Below the pieces are notes generated by a model. It was not told where the DNA came from. It searched no databases and saw nothing but the letters and a program-made list of their open reading frames with translations. From Branchiostoma floridae (Eukaryota; Chordata; Leptocardii; Amphioxiformes; Branchiostomatidae): a DNA stretch of 64,000 nucleotides. The DNA lies in assembly GCF_000003815.2 (NCBI RefSeq), contig NC_049984.1, forward strand, positions 21,794,585-21,858,584. The letters are read 5' to 3'. Within the stretch, counting starts at the first letter, position 1. Each line of letters opens with the position of its first letter. The position numbers were made by a program, and so were the translations under genes. Below are positions 19,952-31,665 of this stretch, one piece after another.

Positions 19952-22900
19952 GAGCACGATGCCCAGCCAACACGGGATCAGATCCGCCTTGTACATTGGA
20001 ATGTCAATGGATGGACACCTCTGAACTGTAAGTTAAGAGAAACTGTGTTGCACTATTTGTCTCCAGATATTATATCAGTGAATGAAACACATCTAAAAGG
20101 CAACGATGTAATTGAACTGAACGGTTACACTTGGTATGGTCAAAACAGAGTAGTCCACCACAGGGCCCCCAAGGGCTCTGGCGGTGTTGGTATATTTGTA
20201 AAGAGTGAACTGTTAGACCATTACAAAATTGCTGTTCTAGATAAGGAAGTAGACGGAATATTGGGTCTGCACTTTGAACATCGCCTTTCCGAATACACCT
20301 TTGTTGTGTTTTCCTGCTACTTGTCCCCCGAGCAGTCTCCATGGGGACGAGATGCTAACGAATTTCTGAGTCACCTGTTGTGTCAGATGTATGCACTAGA
20401 AGATGTCGATAATATTATCATATGTGGGGATTTGAACAGTAGAACAGGTGAGCTTGATGACTGTATTATCGATGTGGATGGAATTCCGCCACGTGAGATA
20501 CTTGACACTAGTGTAAACAATCATGGCGCTAGCTTAATCGAATTCTTGAAGGACTCTAAGATGTGTATGTTGAATGGAAGATTTTCCCCAACAAACAACA
20601 ATTTCACCTCTGTCTCGCCAAAAGGAAAGGCAGTTGTAGATTACGTTATATCGCCCCATGATTGTCTTGATAATTTCTCTGAGTTCAATGTGTTGAGTCC
20701 AACTCACCTGGTAGAAAAATGTGGCACTTCCTGTATGGAGCTAATAGGTGATCGTTGTAGACTACCTGATCATTCTGTGTTGCTTGTAACTTTTTATGTA
20801 GAAAGCCAGTCTGTGGATAACGTTTCTCCACAATCAGTAAAGTCACTTCGTAAACGGAGAATCGTGACGGAGAACTTTCTGAGTTCAGAGATAAGTCGTA
20901 GAGCGTTGTTAGGTCTCATAGACAGTTTACAAGTGGTGCAGAAGACTCAGCAGAGTATTGACGTGTGGTACAACTCACTTTGTGAGGTTATTTACAGTGA
21001 TTGTGATGCTAATCAGACTGGTACAAATGCAAATACACCTCGGTCTAGGAGATTACATAGCCCGGGCAAACCTTTCTGGAATGCAGAGCTCGACGAGCTC
21101 TGGGTCCAAATGAGGGATGCAGAGCGTGAATACGTTAGATGCCAGGGAAACCGAAGATGTAAGGCCGCTCTTAGGGATGTCTTTAAGTGCAAGCAATATG
21201 CATTTGATAAGAAACTCCGTGTTTATAAACGAAAGTACCAAAGAGGACAGGCAATGGAGCTTGAGGTTCTGAAAACTAATAATCCTCAAAGATTCTGGAA
21301 CGAAGTAAACAAGCTGGGACCAAAGAGAAGCGCTAAAATCCCCATGAAAGTCTCGGACGAAACTGGAAATCTGATGGAAGAAGTAGATAAAGTCCTGGAA
21401 AAATGGGAAAAGGATTTCAGCAATTTATTTGCTGGCAATGATGGTGTGGGTAAATTTGATGATGAATTTCTGCAAGAGATTTGTGCTCTTAAGCTTCGTC
21501 TAGAAAACGAAATGAATGAGATTTCTTATAACCCTAATGAGTTCCTGAATGCACCAATCACTCTTGATGAGATTAAAACAGCTGTGGAGAATGCTAAAAC
21601 AGGAAAAGCAATAGGAGCAGATGAAATCTCTAACGAGATGCTAAAAGCGCCAGATATGCTTAATACTTTGCATATACTTGTACAAACCTGTTTTGAAAGT
21701 GGCCTCATCCCTTCTGTGTGGTACAAGTCCATTATAAAGCCAATCCCCAAGTCTTCAAAAAAAGATCCAACAGTCCCGTTAAACTACCGTGGTATAAGCC
21801 TAATGAGTACGGTATATAAACTTTACTCGTGTGTGCTGAACAATAGGCTTACCCAGTACTTAGAGAGCTCAAACCTACTTGTGGACGAACAGAACGGGTT
21901 CCGTAGGGCCAGAGCGTGTATAGATCATATCTTTACAGTATGTACGGTGAGCAGGGCCCGGATGGAGCAGGGGAAGGCTACCTTTGCCTGTTTCATTGAT
22001 TTCCAGAAGGCTTTTGACTGGATAAACAGAGACCTTCTAGCCTATAGACTAATACAGAACGGTATTGATGGGAAATTTTATAAAGCTATAATGACTCTCT
22101 ATAAGAACCCAGTAGCATGTGTAGAAGTGAATGAGTACCAGACTAAATGGTTTCCCACCCCCTATGGAGTTAAACAAGGGGATGTTCTGTCACCAACCTT
22201 ATTTGCTATGTATGTCAATGATCTTGCTCAAAAAGTTAAAGAATCGGGGCTGGGTGTCAGACTTGATGATATGACTTTAAGCTTGTTGTTGTATGCAGAT
22301 GACATCGTTATTTTAGCAGAAAATGAAAATGAATTGCAAGAAATGTTAAACATTGTTGCTGAATGGTGCTCTAAGTGGAGACTGATGATAAACCAAGAAA
22401 AAACACAAATCATGCACTTTAGGAAAAAGGGAGCAAGAAGGACTTCTTACGAATTCTATTTTGGAGAGACAAAGATTGATCTTGTGAGTTCATACAAGTA
22501 TTTAGGCCTCCACTTAGACGAGCACATGTCCTTTACCTCAGCTGCGAGTGCTCTCGCTGACTCTGCGGGAAGAGCCCTAGGGGGCATTCTCGGTAAAGTT
22601 AAAGCTCTGAGAGAACTTGGTTACCACGCATATACACAACTCTACGAGTCGTGTGTTTGCCCTATTCTTGACTATGCCGCAGGTGTCTGGGGATGTAAGA
22701 AATACGATAAGTGTTCTGTGGTCCAGAATAGGGCAATACGGTGTTTCCTAGGTGTACACAAATTTGCACCCATCCTTGCCATAACAGGAGACATGGGTTG
22801 GATGCCATGTGAAATAAGAGGGAAAGGAGCAGTAATCTCCTTGTGGAATAGACTTATCAATATGCCTAATGACAGACTTACCAAAAAAGTCTGTCTGTGG

Positions 22901-23470
22901 GATTTGCAAAACCATGGCCCTTGGAGCAAGGATGTACAGAGAATATTTGTTAGTGTTGAACTTGAACACATTTTCCTAAACAACCTAAGGGCTAATACAA
23001 AGCAAATAAAAGAGAAATTGTTTGATATGCACCAAGAAGATTGGGCCTCTGACATATGGCTAAAACCAAAACTTAGAACCTATAGATTATTTAAGGATGC
23101 TTACTGTACTGAACATTATGTTACAATGAACCTGTCTAAAAGCAAAAGATCCCTTTGTGCGCAGTTTCGAGCAGGGATATTACCACTGTATATTGAAACC
23201 GGGCGGTATCAAGCAATACCTGAAGAAAATAGAATTTGCACAATGTGTAGCCTGGGTGAGGTAGAAAGCGAGACACATTTTCTCTTCTACTGCCCTTTTT
23301 ACGACGACTTACGAGAAAGTATCTTTTGTAAAATGTTTGACAAATGTCCAGAGGTCATATGGGAAAGGGATGAATTCAGAATGAAATGGTTGTTTGAAGA
23401 GGGGGTCTCCGAAATTTCTAACTTTATACGCAAAGCTTGGAACAAAAGGAAAAGACAATTATACACATGA
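19952..23470 (+). CDS. LINE ORF2: APE endonuclease and reverse transcriptase
   Basis: The frame is open from just after the TGA at 19949-19951 to a TGA at 23468-23470, about 1,172 codons. Endonuclease motifs: HWNVNGW near 19995 (catalytic Asn), VNETHL near 20080 (catalytic Glu), CGDLNSRTG near 20430, and PDHSVLL near 20770 (catalytic His). RT motifs: NNPQRFWNEVNKLGP in the linker, KAIGADEISNEML, PLNYRGISLMS, FIDFQKAFDW (first Asp), GVKQGDVLSPTLF, and YADDIVIL near 22295 (Asp pair). Near the C-terminus there is CTMC...THFLFYCP. All catalytic residues I can check are present, so the protein may be active. No in-frame ATG lies upstream of the first two endonuclease motifs, so the start is unclear; a GTG at 20045 is only a formal start and would cut off the catalytic Asn. 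Confidence 0.9.
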   Translation, partial: EHDAQPTRDQIRLVHWNVNGWTPLNCKLRETVLHYLSPDIISVNETHLKGNDVIELNGYTWYGQNRVVHHRAPKGSGGVGIFVKSELLDHYKIAVLDKEVDGILGLHFEHRLSEYTFVVFSCYLSPEQSPWGRDANEFLSHLLCQMYALEDVDNIIICGDLNSRTGELDDCIIDVDGIPPREILDTSVNNHGASLIEFLKDSKMCMLNGRFSPTNNNFTSVSPKGKAVVDYVISPHDCLDNFSEFNVLSPTHLVEKCGTSCMELIGDRCRLPDHSVLLVTFYVESQSVDNVSPQSVKSLRKRRIVTENFLSSEISRRALLGLIDSLQVVQKTQQSIDVWYNSLCEVIYSDCDANQTGTNANTPRSRRLHSPGKPFWNAELDELWVQMRDAEREYVRCQGNRRCKAALRDVFKCKQYAFDKKLRVYKRKYQRGQAMELEVLKTNNPQRFWNEVNKLGPKRSAKIPMKVSDETGNLMEEVDKVLEKWEKDFSNLFAGNDGVGKFDDEFLQEICALKLRLENEMNEISYNPNEFLNAPITLDEIKTAVENAKTGKAIGADEISNEMLKAPDMLNTLHILVQTCFESGLIPSVWYKSIIKPIPKSSKKDPTVPLNYRGISLMSTVYKLYSCVLNNRLTQYLESSNLLVDEQNGFRRARACIDHIFTVCTVSRARMEQGKATFACFIDFQKAFDWINRDLLAYRLIQNGIDGKFYKAIMTLYKNPVACVEVNEYQTKWFPTPYGVKQGDVLSPTLFAMYVNDLAQKVKESGLGVRLDDMTLSLLLYADDIVILAENENELQEMLNIVAEWCSKWRLMINQEKTQIMHFRKKGARRTSYEFYFGETKIDLVSSYKYLGLHLDEHMSFTSAASALADSAGRALGGILGKVKALRELGYHAYTQLYESCVCPILDYAAGVWGCKKYDKCSVVQNRAIRCFLGVHKFAPILAITGDMGWMPCEIRGKGAVISLWNRLINMPNDRLTKKVCLWDLQNHGPWSKDVQRIFVSVELEHIFLNNLRANTKQIKEKLFDMHQEDWASDIWLKPKLRTYRLFKDAYCTEHYVTMNLSKSKRSLCAQFRAGILPLYIETGRYQAIPEENRICTMCSLGEVESETHFLFYCPFYDDLRESIFCKMFDKCPEVIWERDEFRMKWLFEEGVSEISNFIRKAWNKRKRQLYT

Positions 23471-23920
23471 ATGCACAACCTGTCCACTTATGTACAACTA
23501 TTAGTGTATTATTACATTTTCCTTACTTTCTGTATAAACTCTGCTCTGTTTAGCTCTGCGAAACCCTTGTTTGATGTCCTGATCTATGCCTTATTTATGC
23601 CTATATATTATGATTTGATACCTGGTCTGTTATTCAATTTATATACTGGTTACCGATTTTATTTCAGTCTACTACTATGTTTTTCCTTATGTTCTGTATA
23701 AACTCAGCTCTGTTTAGATTTATGAAACCTTTGTTTGGTGGTTATGATTTATGTGATTATGATTTGATATCTGGTCTGTTATCCGATTTGTTTAATAGCA
23801 ACCGATTATGTTCTTGACGCTCTTCTTGTTATAATACCCTATGTTCAATTATGATTTATATTATGCGTGTCTTATAAGCCCACGTGGGCTGGGCGTTCAA
23901 ACGCATGACACGTTAATAAA

Positions 23921-23961
23921 ATTCATTCATTCATTCATTCATTCATTCATTCATTCATTCA
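23921..23961 (+). repeat. (ATTC)10 tail of LINE 1
   Basis: Ten perfect tetranucleotide units directly follow AATAAA-like sequence (GTTAATAAA) at the 3' end of the element. Such short tandem tails are typical of CR1/L2-type LINEs, which end in microsatellites and not poly-A. Confidence 0.9.
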
Positions 23962-25733
23962 TGTTCAAGTTGTATGCAAGATGCCATCACGCCTTCTCCA
24001 CAGCCAAACCATGCAACATGCAACAATACCGCACATGTCGCTACGATTTCCCCCTGTTCTTCTTGTGTGTCCGTACTAATGTGTGTTATACAGTGGTTGG
24101 CGCCTTTGTGTTACATAAGGAAACCACAGCAGATCTTCAAGAGGCCTTGACAGTAGTTGGACTATTTCTGAAGTTGATTAATTATTTCAGGACTGGGCTG
24201 GATATTTGCACTAGGACCGTTGTTGAATTATACCCAATCCTTGCATTTCAACTATTTTCTTAGATGTCTGAGTGGATGTTCATGGAGAGGTGAAGGTGAT
24301 GTTGGTGAGGAGGACTAGTCAGCTGAACCACTTTGTTGGTCTGATGAAGTCAAGTGGTGACTTTAAATTCAATACTTGATACCTCATTTACATCATCTTT
24401 AAAGGCATGGTCATTTCAAACCAAGAATTACGATCTTGAATAGTGCATATACCCGTAACAGCTTACACTGATCTCTTTCATTAAGCTTAGGAAGAGAAAC
24501 ACGGCAGTCGGTTCGTTACATACCAACCAGTGGAAGGAGCTCCCTGGCACAGAAGCTGACATACACTGAAGGCTTTGGACTCCGGCACCATTGAACTAAG
24601 CGATGACGATCCGAGGACAGACACTGGGAATTGGTGTATTGATATTGGAGAACTATAAAACACACATAGCTGTGGCTTCAATGATTCAGAGCATCCTTCA
24701 GAGAACGCAAAATACTCAGCAGATCAAACTAAAACAGGCACAGAGACTGTGCCGGACAAGCCCTCTTTCTTGACCTCATTGTACCCAAACACACCGGGAA
24801 TGTTAGTTTCCCCAGTATGCCTTTCTCCTCGAGGTGGCCAAGAACTACGAGAATGGGCACATCAACGGCCAATGCAACAAGCAAGGTATTCAATTGGACT
24901 CAAAACTGTGCAACATCATGGCTATGTATGTCAATATATTCGATCATGTGTAGTTATCTTTCCCATGCTTACACCTTTGCAACACCTGAGGAAAAGGATG
25001 ACCTGCAGTTCACACTGGACCAGACGAAACAAGACATCCTCGCCTGGCAGTGTCAACAGCTCCGTAGAATTGTTATGAAACCAAAGAAACCACTATAATT
25101 AAGTATTAGAAACCCCCCTCCATAGAAGTGTAGTAGTCCATGAGGAGCCTCAGTTTGGATAAATGCCACATCACCATTCAATATGTTGGATTCCAAAGAG
25201 GAGACAATGAAGTTTCAAGCTCGCCAGTTCTGACGTCTAGCCTCTCTTTACCTGCGTCAAGAACCTTTATCTCGAGTCAAAACAGTATCAACCAGGACAA
25301 AGCATGGCATGTCATCCTGGATGATACAAGTCTACTTCTTGTCATAGACTGGGCTATGGAATTCCCACCAAGGAAGTATAGAGAAAGCCAGACGGACTGG
25401 TTTGGTAAACATGGCCATCCCATGGCACATAACGGCGGTACACCAGCAGAGCAACGTATCTAATGAAGCAGAAACATTTTTCTATCTTAACCAATACAGA
25501 TACAGATTCTAACTGTATCATAGTCTTTGATAGGCATTAAGGGGTATTATCATATAGCCAGATGGAGTTGGCAAATAACAAATTGGAAATGGCCTTGGAT
25601 ATTTTTTCAATGAGAGATATTTTTTCAATGAGTTCAACATGTTTTCTTTCCAAAACAAGTCAGAAACAATAAAATATGAAACACAGGAATGAATGGTATG
25701 GCAAATATGACACCACTTTCACTTTTACTCACA
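23962..25733. other. Gene-poor stretch
   Basis: I see no exon with good borders. Open frames at 24749-25098 overlap each other and have no recognisable motif. A short direct repetition of GATATTTTTTCAATGAG occurs at about 25597-25633. Confidence 0.4.
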
Positions 25734-25894
25734 TTGATGCTGCCACCATGAAGAGTTGCCAAAATTGTGGCAATCTCTTCATAAAGGTACAAAGGGTACA
25801 TCAGGAAAAGGATTTCAACCATAACATCTCGACTGACATACAAGCACATATTTGCTGCATCCCCGTCTGTTAGTTGCTTTTTTATCTGTTCCTC
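25734..25894 (-). CDS. Single coding exon, unrecognised
   Basis: On the minus strand GGATACAG is followed by a segment starting EEQIKKQLTDGDAANM and continuing CLYVSRDVMVEILFLMYP, then a donor GTGAGT. The composition (alternating acidic and aliphatic residues, no bias) looks like a folded helical domain. No partner exon is obvious on either side within 1 kb. Confidence 0.5.
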
Positions 25895-27484
25895 CTGTAT
25901 CCAACAGCTCAACAGCAAAACAGTGAAGTGGAAGAGAAAATCAAGCTTAAGACTCAGCCCATCCAAAAGCCCCAAAGGCCCCGTCAGAATGAGTTTGCGA
26001 ACGCAATCACGCTAAGGTCTGATGGGGTCCTGACGGCAGGTGGGCGATGCCGTGAGGATGCTGGGCAGAAAGCAGTACCTCAAAGCTTTCCGGCTGCTGC
26101 TACAACACCCTGCCACCAAGAAGCAACTTATCACTGCATGTAAGGAGGCCATCATTCTACGAAGTAACATATTACTTGCCATACATTGTACCTATTGTAA
26201 TCGTTGTGCAATAAACTTGACTTGACTTCATAATAAAAACACAAAGAGGATTGGTGTCTCCGAGTGTTTCTAAGTCTGTTTTGTCAAGTAGACCAGCTCA
26301 GGAGAGTGTAAGTGGACCCAATGATAATGTTGGTGATACTTGTTTAAGGTATGGGCATACATATGACCCCATCCATGTCCCAGATGGGTATGACACCAGA
26401 AATATTCTACTGTTTTTCATTGAAGATGTAGGTCCTTTTCCAAATCTGTTGTAATATATACCAAACTTGGACCCCAACAATGCCTTTAGTCACACCAAAT
26501 ATGCACATGGCACTCTGCTGTACTTCACCAAAGTTCATGCCCTAGGCTGTTTTTACAGTGTCAGCAGACATTGTGGTATTTGCTCCATATCGAGTGACGG
26601 AAAAGTAAGCTTTAAGTTTTCCATGCTATCATATTTGTAAATAAACATTCTAGTCTATGTGTAGAATCTTTTATATTGACGTTACGCATAAATTAAGATA
26701 CCTCTGCCAAGGAAGTCATACTTTGACTTGAACTGTGGGCCATGGACAATGGCAAAAAATCCATTATTACACAAATGTCATCAGCGTTTAAAAGGTTTAA
26801 ATCAAAATGGAACTTAGAAATGCACACAGGAACACATACAGACCAACGGGAGTGTGCAGCTTGCAATAAATCTTTAAAAATGACCAGTGGTCGGACGCCT
26901 GATACAAGGCCTCCGTGCGTAGGATGTTCTAGAGTAATTTATAGCTGCGTATCGCATATATTTCATATCATTTGAGTATGGGATACATCAGAGAATCGAC
27001 AGGACCCTACAAAGATTAAAAAATGGCTGGAAGAAGCACGAGATCATCGACCAGAGAGAAAACAACGAAATGGTCCAACACGCCGGCGTCCGAACTCCCG
27101 GCCGACGAGACCATACATGTGGACTTCGGCGATCAATATTGCAAGCTGTTTGGGGGTTCATGTCTGTGCGTGATGGGTACTGAAACACGAATGAAGTAAT
27201 GTCTGTGATGGGCATGCCATCCCCCTCTGAGCCCACATTTGTAAAGGGAGAGAACATAATTCTCGCCTACTGAAGCTGCAATCAAGTCTTTTCCAATTCA
27301 GTATGTAAATGGTGAGCTGAAATTGCAAAAGACACATGTACCTGGGGTACTTGTAATCAGGTATGTAAAATTGTGATTATTGATTTTTAAACAAGAAAAC
27401 CATCTGTGTTACTGCCTGGTACTTCATAAACAGACATCATGATTTGTACACTTCATGTACATCCCACTGTATTTTTTTTTACAG
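25895..27484. other. Mixed stretch with a LINE tail and a decayed zinc finger
   Basis: 26185-26225 ends in AATAAACTTGACTTGACTTC, resembling the pentanucleotide tail of a CR1-type LINE, so a short truncated copy is likely. 26742-26975 holds a frame with FKSKWNLEMHTGTHT followed by CAACNKS, a partial C2H2 zinc-finger pattern (one His pair, one Cys pair). The plus-strand frame VGDAVRMLGRKQYLKAFRLL at 26039-26160 could be an exon, since it follows GGCAG, but I see no donor match. Confidence 0.4.
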
Positions 27485-27785
27485 CGTCCACTACCTGAGG
27501 AGGATAACGCAGAAGAACAACCCATCCTGATTGTGGAGAACAGCATCAAGCTTTGGAAGGTAAGTTGTTGATTGATATTCATATCTATGATGGTAGTAAT
27601 ACAAAATGGAACATGACATTGTGCATGTCTACATTGCTATCCCTATCCACACACTTAACAGGATTTTAGAGGACCTGGCAGCTGCCACTAAGGATGCCCC
27701 AGGTGCAGCTGGCCACCTGACAACAGTTTTCAAACAGAAGGCACGGGAATGGGGCAACCTCTTCAGGAGAGTGACATTTGTTGAG
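27485..27785 (+). CDS. Two joined exons of an unrecognised host gene
   Basis: Exon one, 27485-27559 (25 codons), follows TTTTTTTTTACAG and ends AAG before GTAAGT. Exon two, 27672-27785 (38 codons), follows TTTTAGAG and ends GAG before GTAAGT. Both are phase 0 and join in frame. The joined segment is acidic at first (PLPEEDNAEEQP) and then helical (KQKAREWGNLFRRV). No domain is recognised. Other exons must lie outside or in diverged sequence nearby. Confidence 0.6.
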
Positions 27786-29144
27786 GTAAGTCCTACTGCT
27801 AACAAGTAGTTAACAAAAGTTATCTTTGAATATTATAACAACAATGTTGTCAACATTGCCTCTTACTGTTTATAATTTCTTAAAATGTAGAATAATAGAC
27901 ATACGCGGATTATAGAATAGGTGGTGGTATTCACTAATTAGTTATATTCAATAGAACCCCCCTCCCCATACAGACACGCATGCACGTACCCTAGATTGTT
28001 TAATAGGCCTTTCTGGTTCCACCTTGTAAAGCCCAGGAATATTGGATAGAATTGTTTAACCAGATACAATGGGATGTAGTGTACAGCTTCACCTACAAAA
28101 CAAATATTTAAGATCTACACCTCACGAAGTCAACTAAGTCACTCATTGTTGGGAATGAAAGATACATAACATAATTTCAACATCCTATATATACAAATAT
28201 CTATCTTCATTTCCTGTAACGTGCTTTCACAAACACTAACATCTAATGTAAGGTATATTAATGCTAAAGGAAAGTTTGCAACCCTTTTCAGAGCTTTGTG
28301 TTTCCGCAGTATTAGAGATACATGTTTTTGACCTTGACTCTCCAATCACTGTTGTACAAAATAGGGACCAAGGTGAAGAATACATGAAGCATGAAAAGAA
28401 GGCAAACTGTTCAGGCATACAGCCAGGAGGGACAACCTTCCTCCTTGGAGAAGGGTTACAACTATCAGGAAGGGGAAGTCGTCCTACTGTAAAAGTGGCA
28501 GTTTACCTGGCATGGCAGTCTCAGCCAGCCAGACATTTATGTCCCGACCACGCCCAACCAAGAGGCAATTAGAGATCTGTTCTTTTAAGTTGAAAGGCTG
28601 ATACTGCAAAAGACAGGTAACTATGATGATCACAGTAACAACAACGAAAAAACATACATGTTTGTGTGAAGACAACAATTTTGGCTGCAATGGTACAGTT
28701 TGGCTTCAACCAACGCGTTATATGTCTTACAGTAGGAATGTACCGAGTACCAGAGGTTCCTGATGTTACAGCTGTGGAGGTACCTGATGTTACAGCTGTG
28801 GAGAAGATAAATGTACTACAAAATGTTGAGATCCTGTCAGTAAGCAGAGGTAGGTATTGGCGGGTCGACGGACGAAGGTACCATTGATAAGTTCTGCCGC
28901 CAGTGATTCGTAATTTATGAATATGATATATACTATATAGTATATAATGGATATAGTCGTCATTTTTTTATTTTATGATTATGGTGCGAAATTTTAGTTG
29001 CACACCTTATTTTAGGGTGAGGCGCAAACATATTCATCACCACTTGTATATTGGTCTGTTTTTAAGCTTGTATAGATAAAACGATGGAAGATGCAAATAT
29101 ATTATGGCAAGAATGAAATGGGATATTCGTTTTCCGATCGTTAG
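27786..29144. other. Non-coding stretch
   Basis: No supported exon. A 24-bp unit with CCTGATGTTACAGCTGTGGA is duplicated in tandem at 28756-28803. 28918-28965 is AT-rich with alternating TATA. Confidence 0.4.
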
Positions 29145-29728
29145 GAGTTCCAGACGGAATGAAGAGGTATTACGAGTTCTGGAACAAGACAGCAGATGAG
29201 AAAAGCATGGCAGGCTATGCTGGAAGAGAGCTCAAGAAGAAGATCGACAAGAAGTGGAAACTTAAAAAAAAACACCGCTGCCGCCACTGCCACCAAAGCG
29301 GCCACTGCCACCAAAGCCACCACCGCCACCCCACTTTTAGAGAAGTCTGACTTCTCTCTGAATCCACTGTCGGATGCGTACGGAGAACTGCTCAAACAGA
29401 AACTTCTGAACAAGTCTGTCGTTGCGGACAGCGGATGCGTTATCTGGACTGGTTACGTTAACAAACAAGGATATGGAAGCATCAAGGTCAGATCACACTT
29501 TGATGACAGGCAGTTCACGTTGAATGTGCACCGGCTCATGTGGGAAGGGAAGCGAATTCTTGGACAAAGAGGGCCGAGTTCAAACCGTCTCATTTGGATT
29601 TCCTTCATGATGGTGACGAAACAAATCAGGTGCCCATTCTACAAGGCCTTAACATATTTGTCGTTGATTTCTGTATGCATCAAACCTCCCTGAGTCACGA
29701 GTATTACGAGCGTTTTGAAGAAGATTGA
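29145..29728 (+). pseudogene. His-Me finger (HNH-like) protein, frameshifted
   Basis: It follows GATCGTTAG. The first frame (29159-29260) is basic and helical (MKRYYEFWNKTADEKS...). At an A9 run at about 29263-29271 the sense moves to another frame, which runs through Thr/Ala repeats (TATKAATATKATTATP) and into a domain reading GCVIWTGYVNKQGYGSIKV...VHRLMWEGK. The order GCxxWTG-x4-GYG...HRLxWE matches HNH_3 / His-Me-finger nucleases and their zinc loop. After about 29545 a third frame continues (FKPSHLDFLHDGDETNQ), so a second frameshift is likely. I see no clear Cys-rich end with NPxH. If the shifts are assembly errors the gene may be intact; otherwise it is dead. Such genes in animals are usually mobile-element associated. 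Confidence 0.55.
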
Positions 29729-29782
29729 AAAATAATTCAGAATATAAAAAGTTAAGTAAAAAGTAGCAACGCAACCAACAAT

Positions 29783-30313
29783 GTGTTGTGCCCTGTATCA
29801 GATTGCAAGTTCACAGGAAGAAAAGAACCCGTGGCTCATTTACTCCACGACTTATCACAATTTGGAACAAACTTCCCGTTGAAATCAGAGGGCTGGGACC
29901 ATCAGCCACAAGCCCGTCCGATGTGTCTGCCTTTAAACGAAAACTATCTACATTTATGCAAAACCGATTCCGACAAAACTTCAAGCTTGAGCAGGCTTGC
30001 ACATGGTCACTAGCATGCTGTTGCGCCTCTTGCATTGCCACAAGGCCACGATAATTTTGCCCTATATTATTACTACATGTATATCTATTTCATAGATTTA
30101 GACTCCATAATGTATGTGTGTTGTTAAGTTGATCTATCTTGATTTGAACGTTGCATTGATTATGATATCTGTTCTTGTATTTATGTATATCATGATTTGA
30201 TGTATCATTGTTATGTTTAAGGTATGGCGGCTTCGAAAAGGTGTCTTTTGACACCTGTTCCGCCATACCCTCCAGTGTGGAGAATCCAAATAAAGAAAGA
30301 AAGAAAGAAAGAA
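29783..30313 (+). mobile_element. 5'-truncated LINE 3' end with (GAAA)n tail
   Basis: The frame 29788-30054 holds SFTPRLITIWNKLPVEIRG followed by SDVSAFKRKL, the usual ORF2 C-terminus. About 230 bp of 3' UTR follows, with an inverted GGCGG...CCGCC hairpin at 30226-30266 (GTGTCTTTTGACAC in the centre). The element ends in AATAAA and five GAAA units at about 30292-30313. The 5' part is missing, as expected for incomplete target-primed reverse transcription. Confidence 0.75.
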
Positions 30314-30966
30314 ACACGCCACTGAGCGATCACTTGCCCATGCGTGCCTTCTGCAACACCACAATGTCAGCTTGAACATGCGGGTGGCCCCAAAGTCAAC
30401 TTTGTTGTAATGAAGTACACGAATGAAGGTATTGAATGCTGTATCAGTGGTTTCAGTTGATGATCAGTTAGTTACTCACTTGAAGGACAGATTTATGATG
30501 AGTCACCAGCACCTGTCCAACCGCCGACGCCTTTACCTGACTCTGTCCAACTGGGCCCTTACAACACGCTCAGCTCCTCTCAGCGCTACAAACTATCATC
30601 AGTCATCCGAATCTACGACAATGTCTTCGATACAGTATCCCAGGGATCTATGATGATGCTGTAGCTCCCGTCCTTGCAGTCGTCAATATGGGACCTCCGC
30701 AGAGAAAGGGCCGTTTCCAACTGTACAGCAGGAACCGCTTGGTGGAGATGTACAAATTAGAAACAAGAGGAATGTGACCAGAACAGCTGGGAGCCAATTG
30801 GAGGAGGAGGAGGGAGGAATGGCTCCCGTGTGCAAAAATCCTTGGGAGACCACCCGTCCCACTTCCAGCTACAGCAGGGTGGCTCCTCCCACTTCGCACC
30901 CGGGGTGGTCGCGGGCCAGCCTGTCAGCAGAAAGTCCGATGTTTATAGGAGACATCTGCCGTGGAA
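30314..30966. other. Stretch with a possible hAT-transposase remnant
   Basis: In the plus frame 30423-30653 the segment VDDQLVTHLKDRFMMSHQHL resembles the conserved block upstream of the hAT dimerisation domain (D-x3-L-x2-RF). This is a weak resemblance and there is no other hAT motif. The rest has no supported feature. Confidence 0.3.
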
Positions 30967-30970
30967 TTAA

Positions 30971-31665
30971 AGGCATACTACGCAGTTTTTTGCGCTCAAA
31001 TTTGAAATATTCTAGAATTAAGAAATATCAGATTTACTACTACTTTTTGTCACTTTTTGACACTTTTGTGTCATTATTTCACGTTTGAAACGTAAAGGAT
31101 TAGCCTACAAACATTCCGCTCTAGGCACCCTGTAACCTTGTGTCCCCCCAAGTTAGACCCTCCGGGTCTTGCTTGCCACTGGTAAGGTCCCCCGGGGTGG
31201 GGTAATCAGTTAGCACATGCATGGCAGACTGCAGATAAAGAACACAATGGAGACCTTCTTTGGAAACACCTATATCTAATCATTCTAAAATAGCATATAA
31301 TCATGAACTTATTAGTCTATGTCGTAGGATATCAACAAGCTAAGGTCATATTCCCTTCAAAACTGCGAGAAACCTTGTACAGAAAGCTAGTCTACTGTAC
31401 TCAGAGGAACTGTCAACTGGCCCCCCACTGGGAAGCCAGGCTGATAAGCAAGAAACAACAACACACAGAGGCAGTAACCAGCCTGTGCCCATCTGTTTCT
31501 TGGAAGATCACAATTTTGTACATCATGCTTATGTGGTGCATTGATGTCGCAGCATCTCTCAATGAATATTGGTATGCAATGCTATAGGGTTGATTGAACT
31601 AACAATGTAAAGAAAAAGTAGGAAAAGCTACTTTTTGTTTTGTTCAAAAATCCCGTAGTATGCCT
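30971..31665. mobile_element. TTAA-flanked MITE, 695 bp
   Basis: Both ends carry the inverted 12-bp repeat AGGCATACTACG, and both are flanked by TTAA (30967-30970 and 31666-31669). A TTAA target duplication with TTAAAGG ends is the pattern of T2/Kolobok-type MITEs; piggyBac also uses TTAA but usually starts CCC. The interior has no transposase. Beyond 12 bp the arms diverge, with T-rich runs on both sides. Confidence 0.75.

Larger units (their letters stand above)
19742..23961 (+). mobile_element. Non-LTR retrotransposon (LINE 1 of this window)
   Basis: The element contains an upstream degenerate frame (19742-19951), a long endonuclease/reverse-transcriptase frame, a 3' UTR with an internal imperfect duplication of about 200 bp (23530-23700 versus 23700-23830), and an (ATTC)10 tail. 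APE endonuclease first, RT second, and a C-terminal Cys/His motif place it in the broad jockey/CR1/L2-like group of LINEs; the exact clade needs a tree. The 5' border is not defined and I see no clear target duplication. Confidence 0.85.

Noticed and set aside
23060-23470. Minus-strand frames over LINE 1
   Set aside because: Shadows of ORF2.
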